Assembly (NCBI GenBank): GCA_036823195.1
Contig: DAISGI010000012.1
Coordinates: 1 to 64,000 of the forward strand
DNA: 64,000 nt
Source: UBA4874 sp002399435
GTDB taxonomy: Bacteria; Bacillota; Clostridia; Caldicoprobacterales; DTU083
Direction of reading: 5' to 3'
The notes beneath the pieces were generated by a model. The model saw nothing but the letters and a program-made list of their open reading frames with translations. It did not search any database and was not told the origin of the DNA. The position numbers and the translations under genes are program-made. Positions 58,857-64,000 of the stretch are shown here, in pieces. Positions within the stretch are counted from its first letter, which is position 1, and the number at the start of each line of letters is the position of its first letter.

Positions 58857-60875
58857 CTATTCCACCCGGGATCCGGAAGGCGCTTCTTCGGAAACCGTCG
58901 CCAGCACAGGCTTCCCGCTGTCGTCGGAAGCTGCCAGTATCATGCCTTCCGATCGTATTCCCCTCAGCTTTACCGGCTTGAGATTGGCCACCAGGATCAC
59001 CTTTCTGCCCGGCAGGTCCTCCGGCCGGTAGCTCTCCGCAATGCCGGAAACCACCTGGCGGACCTGTCCCCCCACGTCCAGAGTCAGCTTCAATAATTTC
59101 CTGGTTTTCTCCACCCGCTCCGCTGCGGTGACTTTGGCGACCCGAAGATCCAGTTTCTCAAAATCCTTTATGGCAATCTCCGGCAGACGATCCGATTCAA
59201 GGCCGTCCGGGCCTTGCTCCTGTTGGGACATCCTGCCGGATTCCCCTCCGCGGGAGGAATCCCCAACGGATGCCGCCGCCTTCGCCCGCTCCTCATTCTT
59301 CCGCCGGATCTGCTCCAGCTCTGCAATTTCCACAGCGGGGTCCAGCCGGGGAAAGATCGCCTTTCCCCTCATCACACGGGTACCGGGCTTCAGACGTCCA
59401 AATTCCTTCAGGCTGTCCCATGTGGTGTTTTCGGGGCCGGTGATTCCCAGCTGCTTTTGGATCTCCCCGGGCGTATGTGGCATAAAGGGCTGAATCAGGA
59501 CGGATATCATCCGGAGGGCTTCAGCCAGACAATACAATACGGTACCGAGCCTGGGCCTGTCCTTCTCCGACTTTGCGAGAATCCACGGAGTGGTTTCATC
59601 GATATATTTATTGGCCCGTCCGATCAGCTTCCAGATATCCGCCAGAGCGTTGCTGAACTGGAAATCGTTCATCTGCTTTTCCACTTTCCCGGGAACTTCC
59701 ATAGCCATCTGTTCCAGTTCCCTGTCCAGCGCCGTTGCTTCCCCGCGCACCGGAACCCTGCCGTCAAAATATTTTTCAATCATGGCTACGGTCCGGCTGA
59801 GCAAATTGCCCAGATCATTGGCCAGATCCGAGTTGATCCGGGTGACCAGCTCCTCGTTGGAAAACGACCCGTCGGCGCCGAAAGGAACCTCCCGCAGCAG
59901 GAAATACCGGACGGCATCCAGCCCATACCGCTCCACCAGGACCGCCGGATCCACAACATTCCCTTTGGACTTGGACATCTTACCGCCTTCCAGCAGCAGC
60001 CACCCGTGACCGAAGACCTTTTTCGGAAGAGGCAGATCCAGAGCCATCAGCATGGCGGGCCAAATGATGGTATGGAACCGGATGATATCCTTGCCCACCA
60101 GGTGTACATCCGCCGGCCAGTACTTCTCGAATTTCTCCGGATGATCCGACAGATATCCCAATGCCGTAATATAATTCGTCAGGGCGTCAACCCATACATA
60201 AATGACATGTTTGGGATCAAAGGGTACCGGGATGCCCCAGCGGAAGGATGTTCTGGATACGCACAGATCCTCCAGGCCTGGCCGCAAAAAGTTGTTCAGC
60301 ATTTCATTCCGGCGGGACAGGGGCTGGATAAAGTTCGGGTGCTCTTCAATATATTGAATCAGACGGTCCTGATACCTGGACAGCCGGAAAAAATAGCTTT
60401 CTTCCTGTACCAGCTCCACATCACGGCCGCAGTCCGGGCACTTTCCGTCCTTCAGCTGACGCTTGGTCCAGAAGGATTCACAGGGAGTGCAGTACCAGCC
60501 TTCGTAATTTCCCTTGTAAATATCCCCCTGGTCATACAGCCTTTTGAAGATCTTCTGTACTGCCTTTTCATGACGCTCGTCCGTGGTACGGATAAAATCA
60601 TCATAGGAGATATCCAGCAGCTTCCACAGCTTCCTGATATCTGCGACAATTCCATCCACATACTGCCTGGGAGCAACCCCGTTGGCCTTTGCAATCTTCT
60701 CGATCTTCTGACCATGCTCATCGGTGCCGGTCAGGAACATCACATCATATCCCGTCATTCTCTTGAATCGGGCCATGGCATCTGCTGCCACGGTGGTATA
60801 CGAATTCCCGATGTGCAGTTTCGCACTGGGATAATAAATCGGCGTAGTAATATAAAAGGTTTTCTTCTGTGACAC
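58857..60875 (-). CDS. metG: Methionyl-tRNA synthetase with C-terminal tRNA-binding domain
   Basis: A 672-residue class I synthetase. Signature HIGN (about 21-24), zinc-binding knuckles CTPC and CPDC, KMSKS (in GGKMSKSKGNVVDP) and the anticodon-binding helical domain are present. A C-terminal tRBD/OB domain (IKDFEKLDLRVAKV, KPVKLRGIRSEGMILAA) is joined by a Ser/Glu/Gln-rich linker at about 520-570. I chose GTG at 60875, four bases after AAGGAAGAG; an ATG at 60893 has no good site. No T-box was recognised upstream. Confidence 0.96.
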   Translation of the reverse strand: MSQKKTFYITTPIYYPSAKLHIGNSYTTVAADAMARFKRMTGYDVMFLTGTDEHGQKIEKIAKANGVAPRQYVDGIVADIRKLWKLLDISYDDFIRTTDERHEKAVQKIFKRLYDQGDIYKGNYEGWYCTPCESFWTKRQLKDGKCPDCGRDVELVQEESYFFRLSRYQDRLIQYIEEHPNFIQPLSRRNEMLNNFLRPGLEDLCVSRTSFRWGIPVPFDPKHVIYVWVDALTNYITALGYLSDHPEKFEKYWPADVHLVGKDIIRFHTIIWPAMLMALDLPLPKKVFGHGWLLLEGGKMSKSKGNVVDPAVLVERYGLDAVRYFLLREVPFGADGSFSNEELVTRINSDLANDLGNLLSRTVAMIEKYFDGRVPVRGEATALDRELEQMAMEVPGKVEKQMNDFQFSNALADIWKLIGRANKYIDETTPWILAKSEKDRPRLGTVLYCLAEALRMISVLIQPFMPHTPGEIQKQLGITGPENTTWDSLKEFGRLKPGTRVMRGKAIFPRLDPAVEIAELEQIRRKNEERAKAAASVGDSSRGGESGRMSQQEQGPDGLESDRLPEIAIKDFEKLDLRVAKVTAAERVEKTRKLLKLTLDVGGQVRQVVSGIAESYRPEDLPGRKVILVANLKPVKLRGIRSEGMILAASDDSGKPVLATVSEEAPSGSRVE

Positions 60876-60895
60876 AATTCTCTTCCTTTCCATAT

Positions 60896-60927
60896 AAAAA
60901 GCCCCTCACCATCCTGGGGGCGAGGGC
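60896..60927 (-). terminator. Rho-independent terminator between comB and metG
   Basis: Minus-strand GCCCTCGCC/GGTGAGGGGC bulged stem followed by TTTTTA, directly upstream of the metG ribosome site. Confidence 0.75.
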
Positions 60928-60986
60928 ATTCATCTATGATTGCCTTGTCAACGATTCCTATGCAGCATTTGCCGGTATGACAGATT

Positions 60987-61742
60987 TTATTCCCTGCTTT
61001 CATCCTTCTGCGTCTGCACCGGCCCGGGAATCCGGACCACGCCGTCCCGGTATACGCCCACCACAGGCGCTGCGTTCTGAGTCAAACAATATGTAATGTC
61101 CCGGTCCAATCCGGCCTCCGCCAGCCTCCGGTACTGTGTGCAGCCCTTCAGCAGGCTGTTCAGATCCCTCTTATCGTGATCATACAGGGAAGCGGCCAAA
61201 ACAGCCAGATCCCCCATCTCCGGATCCTGCATCCCCAAATTGGCATGCAGACGGTTCAGGACTGCTCCCGCCGCTACAATATCCTCCAGTGAAAACTGGC
61301 CGGCTGTACCCGCACATAGAAATACAATATCACTGTCTTGTCCGGAAAGATACTCCGTCACTGCATCCACATTTACCAAACCACAGATCAGGACCTCCCG
61401 CGCATCATTGGTCCTGCAGATTGCCTTTGTCCCATTGGTCGTGGTCATCAGCAAAGTTTTCCCGGCAACCCGCTCCCTTGTATATTCCAGTGGAGAATTG
61501 GAAAGGTGGAATCCTTCGATCGCCTGTATATTCCTCTCCCCGCACAACAAAAAGGAGTCCTTTTCATAATTCTTTGACATCCGGATGACCTCCTCTGTGT
61601 CTGCAGCAGGAATCACCTCTTTACAGCCATGACAGAGTGCGGTAAGTATTGTACTGCCTGTCCGCAGGACGTCGACTACAACAACTGTCTTGTCCCTTAA
61701 CTCCTTGCCAATGATATTATCAGGAGTAGCATATACCCTCAT
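60987..61742 (-). CDS. comB: 2-phosphosulfolactate phosphatase family protein (ComB)
   Basis: A 251-residue ComB-family protein. ComB dephosphorylates 2-phosphosulfolactate in coenzyme M synthesis in archaea; its role in spore-forming bacteria is not settled. Conserved segments: VVVVDVLRTGSTI (usually DVLRATxTI), LLMTTTNGTKAI, FLCAGTAGQFSLEDIVAAGA. ATG at 61742 with GGAGG seven bases upstream. It follows spmB by 87 bases and is ended by a terminator before metG. Confidence 0.9.
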   Translation of the reverse strand: MRVYATPDNIIGKELRDKTVVVVDVLRTGSTILTALCHGCKEVIPAADTEEVIRMSKNYEKDSFLLCGERNIQAIEGFHLSNSPLEYTRERVAGKTLLMTTTNGTKAICRTNDAREVLICGLVNVDAVTEYLSGQDSDIVFLCAGTAGQFSLEDIVAAGAVLNRLHANLGMQDPEMGDLAVLAASLYDHDKRDLNSLLKGCTQYRRLAEAGLDRDITYCLTQNAAPVVGVYRDGVVRIPGPVQTQKDESRE

Positions 61743-61829
61743 TCAATAGCCTCCATCTGTTTATTTCCTTAAATTATAACACAGAACGCCCATTCCGTCG
61801 AATTTTACAATGGAAAGCACAAAGCATTT

Positions 61830-62366
61830 TCATCTGCCAAAAATCAAACCGCATATTGCAACCGAAGCCAATAATCCCGCCAGATCTGCCAGAAGCCCGG
61901 CTGCCAGGACATACCTGGTTTTTTTGATGCCAACGGATCCAAAATACACGGAAATAGTGTAAAACACGGTTTCCGTGGACCCCATCATCGTCGATGCGGA
62001 CCGGCCAATAAAGGTATCCGGACCGTATGTCCGGAACAGCTCTGCCAGCATGCCTGCAGAGGCAGATCCGGACATGGGGCGCATCATTGCCAGCGGCAGG
62101 ATCTCAGGAGGGATCCCCGCCAGGTTGGTGACCGGGGAAAGAATCCGGATCAGGAAATCCATGGCCCCCGAAGCGCGGAACACCCCGATGGCCACAAACA
62201 TGGCGACCAGATACGGAAGGATGTGAAATGCCGTGCGGATGCCTTCCCCGGCTCCTTCCACAAATGTTTCATACACCGGCACTCCCTTCACCGCCCCATA
62301 ACCCAGCACAAAAATAATGAACACCGGTATGGCAAGAACGGATATCCATTGTGTGACCTGGATCAT
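61830..62366 (-). CDS. spmB: Spore maturation protein B
   Basis: A 178-residue membrane protein of the nucleoside-recognition (Gate) domain family. SpmA and SpmB together are needed for full spore core dehydration. About five hydrophobic segments; RPMSGSASAGMLAELFRTYGPD and SASTMMGSTETVFYTISVYFG are typical. ATG at 62366, seven bases after GGAGGG. It follows spmA by 57 bases. Confidence 0.94.
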   Translation of the reverse strand: MIQVTQWISVLAIPVFIIFVLGYGAVKGVPVYETFVEGAGEGIRTAFHILPYLVAMFVAIGVFRASGAMDFLIRILSPVTNLAGIPPEILPLAMMRPMSGSASAGMLAELFRTYGPDTFIGRSASTMMGSTETVFYTISVYFGSVGIKKTRYVLAAGLLADLAGLLASVAICGLIFGR

Positions 62367-62423
62367 ACCTTTTCCCTCCATTTTGATTCATTCAACACGC
62401 TTCGTCCGATAAACACCCTTCGC

Positions 62424-62999
62424 TCAATAAAAGCGCTTCAGGATAAAAACCGCCGCAATCCCCGTCGCGGCGGAGCACAGGGTCGCAATCAGGGTCGTCC
62501 CGATAATCTCCGTCGGATCGGCGGATCCTGCTGCACTCCGGACGGCGATGACAGTGGCAGGGATCAACTGAACACAGGAAGTATTGATTACCAGGAACAT
62601 GCACATGGCATCGGAAGCAGAATCCCTGTCCCGATTCAGACGCTGCAGCTCTTTCATGGCGCTGATCCCGAGAGGAGTCGCCGCATTCCCCAGGCCCAGC
62701 ATATTGGCAATGATGTTCATGGTAATGGCCCCCATGGCAGGGCTTTTTGCCGGAACCCCGGGAAACAGAAACTTCAGAACCGGAGCGATCTTCCCGGATA
62801 TGGCCCTTACCAGGCCGGATTTTTCCGCAACCTTCATCAGCCCGAGCCAGAGGGCATAGATCCCGATCAATCCAAAACAAAGTTCAACGGCATATTTGGC
62901 ACTGTCCAGAGCTGCCTGCGTTACGGCTTCGACCCTTCCGTTGAACATGGCGGTAAGAAATCCGCCCAGCAGCAGCAGGATCCAGACAACATTAACCAC
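62424..62999 (-). CDS. spmA: Spore maturation protein A
   Basis: A 191-residue membrane protein, partner of SpmB. The GAITMNIIANMLGLGNAATPLGISAMKELQ core and the MCMFLVINTSCVQLIP segment are diagnostic; about five hydrophobic segments. I chose GTG at 62999, eight bases after GGAGG; the frame also has a GTG at 63008 that overlaps the ribosome site. It is divergent from abrB, sharing the 194-base intergenic region. Confidence 0.93.
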   Translation of the reverse strand: MVNVVWILLLLGGFLTAMFNGRVEAVTQAALDSAKYAVELCFGLIGIYALWLGLMKVAEKSGLVRAISGKIAPVLKFLFPGVPAKSPAMGAITMNIIANMLGLGNAATPLGISAMKELQRLNRDRDSASDAMCMFLVINTSCVQLIPATVIAVRSAAGSADPTEIIGTTLIATLCSAATGIAAVFILKRFY

Positions 63000-63116
63000 C
63001 CTCGTCACCTCCGTGTCCTAATTCCATAAATATGACAGCATATTTGTCCACTAGAACCAGTTCCCGGAGACTTGTCAACAATTTTGAAAAAAATCAAAAA
63101 ATGTTGCATAGTTGGG

Positions 63117-63145
63117 TTGACTATTATTTCAATTATTGGTAAAAT
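63117..63145 (+). promoter_or_regulatory. Sigma-A promoter of abrB
   Basis: TTGACT (63117-63122), 17-base spacer, TAAAAT (63140-63145): one mismatch in each hexamer. Transcription would start near 63152. Confidence 0.75.
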
Positions 63146-63159
63146 GATTTGTGTAAGAA

Positions 63160-63167
63160 TTGTCGAA
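63160..63167 (+). promoter_or_regulatory. Spo0A box downstream of the abrB promoter
   Basis: TTGTCGAA, a full match to the 0A-box core, starting about eight bases after the expected transcription start, the arrangement by which Spo0A~P represses abrB in B. subtilis. A weaker TTGTCAA lies upstream at about 63072-63078. Confidence 0.7.
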
Positions 63168-63193
63168 TTTTGTATGAGGAGAGGGAGGAAAAG

Positions 63194-63460
63194 ATGAAAT
63201 CTACAGGTATTGTCAGGAAGGTTGACGAATTAGGCAGAGTGGTGATCCCCATCGAGCTCCGCAGGACACTCGATATTGAGGAAAAGGATGCTCTGGAAAT
63301 CTACGTGGACGGAGAACAGATTATCCTGAAAAAGTATGCACCGGCCTGCATATTCTGCGATGATGCACGGGATGTCATCCAATACCGGGGGAAAAACATC
63401 TGCAAAAACTGTCTGGCGGAAATGGCCAACAGTGTCAACAATGGAAGCCTTGGAAGATAA
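63194..63460 (+). CDS. abrB: Transition-state regulator AbrB
   Basis: An 88-residue AbrB protein, the only plus-strand gene in the window. The N-terminal swapped-hairpin domain (KSTGIVRKVDELGRVVIPIELRRTLDI) binds DNA; the C-terminal part has two Cys pairs (CIFC and CKNC) resembling a zinc site, common in clostridial AbrB. ATG at 63194 with GAGGGAGG upstream; the frame is open for 15 more codons without a ribosome site. It has its own promoter, Spo0A box and terminator. Confidence 0.95.
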   Translation: MKSTGIVRKVDELGRVVIPIELRRTLDIEEKDALEIYVDGEQIILKKYAPACIFCDDARDVIQYRGKNICKNCLAEMANSVNNGSLGR

Positions 63461-63566
63461 GCCTGGCTTCACCCGGCAGAACAGTACGAAAATAATCAAA
63501 AACACGAATACGCGCACCAGGTATTTCGTCAGGAAGGATGCACACAAGGGTATCCTTCCTGTATAG

Positions 63567-63593
63567 AGCAGCTTTATGCTGCTTTTTATTTTT
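63567..63593 (+). terminator. Rho-independent terminator after abrB
   Basis: Plus-strand AGCAGC/GCTGCT hairpin followed by TTTTATTTTT. It overlaps the 3' end of rsmI. An additional 8-bp hairpin at 63532-63559 lies just before it. Confidence 0.88.
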
Positions 63594-64000
63594 CCCCTTT
63601 TCCTTCACAGGCAGTTCCCAGCCCAATGCTGAACGGGTATACTTCGCTTTTCGGGATATGCCTGTCCCGTGCCACCTGCTTCACGGCTTCCTTTTTATTC
63701 ATTCCGGTCCGGAGATACTCCTTCAGGTGATCTTCCATGCTGATCCGGCTGAAATCCATCCGGCTGTCCCTGGGCACTCCTTCCAGGATCACGACAAACT
63801 CGCCTTTTGGTACCTTTCCCTTATAATACTCCACCGCCTTTGCCAGGGTCATGGGCAAAACTTCCTCATGGATCTTGGTCAGCTCCCTTACAATGGTGAT
63901 CCGGCGATCCCCCAGTTCCGCCAGCAAATCGTTCAGGAGGGAAATCAGCCGATGCGGCGCCTCATAAAGGATCACGGTACGTTCCTCCTCCCGAAGCAGC
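63586..64000 (-). CDS. rsmI: 16S rRNA (cytidine1402-2'-O)-methyltransferase RsmI, 5' end cut by window
   Basis: The 138 visible codons are the C-terminal part of RsmI (YraL), which 2'-O-methylates C1402 of 16S rRNA in the decoding centre. The segment VILYEAPHRLISLLNDL is diagnostic, followed by ITIVRELTKIHEEV and FVVILEGVP; the C-terminal helical domain (MNKKEAVKQVARDRHIPKSEVY) is complete. The SAM-binding N-terminal part lies beyond 64000. In B. subtilis rsmI also lies next to abrB in the opposite direction, as here. Confidence 0.93.
   Translation of the reverse strand, partial: LLREEERTVILYEAPHRLISLLNDLLAELGDRRITIVRELTKIHEEVLPMTLAKAVEYYKGKVPKGEFVVILEGVPRDSRMDFSRISMEDHLKEYLRTGMNKKEAVKQVARDRHIPKSEVYPFSIGLGTACEGKGEK

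Noticed and set aside
60876..60990. Possible T-box leader before metG
   Set aside because: Only about 110 bases separate comB and metG, no specifier loop or conserved T-box sequence is visible, and the hairpin is explained as the comB terminator.
63532..63559. Hairpin between abrB and rsmI as a terminator for rsmI
   Set aside because: On the minus strand no T-run follows the stem, so it does not look like an intrinsic terminator for rsmI.

Overview
The window reads as one near-continuous co-oriented stretch of chromosome from an endospore-forming member of the Clostridia (Firmicutes) with moderately high GC. The evidence is the gene set: spo0A, spoIIE, spoIID, spoIIQ, spoIIR, spoIIID, spoVB, spoVG, spoVT, spmA/B, yabP/Q, sipL-type coat gene, sspF, ypeB/sleB and abrB, together with purine-rich Shine-Dalgarno sites, frequent TTG/GTG starts and rho-independent terminators. 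Nearly every gene is on the minus strand, so transcription runs from high to low coordinates; only abrB (63194-63460) is on the plus strand. No mobile element, CRISPR array, rRNA or phage gene was seen.

Reading with transcription from the right edge: rsmI (cut by the window end); abrB divergent from spmA-spmB-comB-metG-tatD-radical SAM gene-yabE-like-rsmA; then a conserved hypothetical gene interrupted by a 100-N scaffold gap, spo0A, a zinc-ribbon gene, veg, a sipL-like LysM gene, ispE and spoIIR-sleB-ypeB-sspF. A second block follows: murI, ywiB, rho, rpmE, yqhQ, prmC, prfA, ywlC, ywlE, rpiA, upp, ywmB, murA, spoIID, spoIIQ, spoIIID, mbl, fabZ. The first block then resumes: purR, spoVG, glmU, prs, pth, a PrsW-like membrane gene, mfd, prsA, spoVT, spoVB, mazG, hup, rqcP, a second spoIID-like gene, yabP, yabQ, divIC, yabR, two Met tRNAs, spoIIE, tilS, hpt, ftsH. 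The left end carries recX and a three-gene set: a transglutaminase-like surface protein, an Asp/Glu racemase and an amino-acid adenylation enzyme cut by the window start. The order matches two separate Bacillus subtilis neighbourhoods (abrB to ftsH, and rho to mbl), with the second placed inside the first.

Functionally the window combines cell envelope synthesis (murA, murI, glmU, ispE, mbl, spoVB), translation (metG, prfA, prmC, rpmE, pth, rsmA, rsmI, tilS, tRNAs, rqcP), nucleotide/PRPP metabolism (prs, hpt, upp, purR, rpiA), DNA repair/transcription (mfd, recX, rho, hup) and the sporulation programme. The regulatory wiring is partly visible: Spo0A boxes at spoIIE, spo0A and abrB, a sigma-H-like site before spoVG, and sigma-F/G-like sites before spoIIQ, spoVT and sspF.

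The most unusual points are: a GlmU whose uridylyltransferase active site has decayed while its acetyltransferase half is intact; an 11-bp inverted repeat able to mask the spoIIID ribosome-binding site; repeated local tandem duplications sitting next to gene ends and often copying terminators or promoters; a compact PrsW-like membrane protein where B. subtilis keeps fin; and the racemase/adenylation/transglutaminase set at the left edge.
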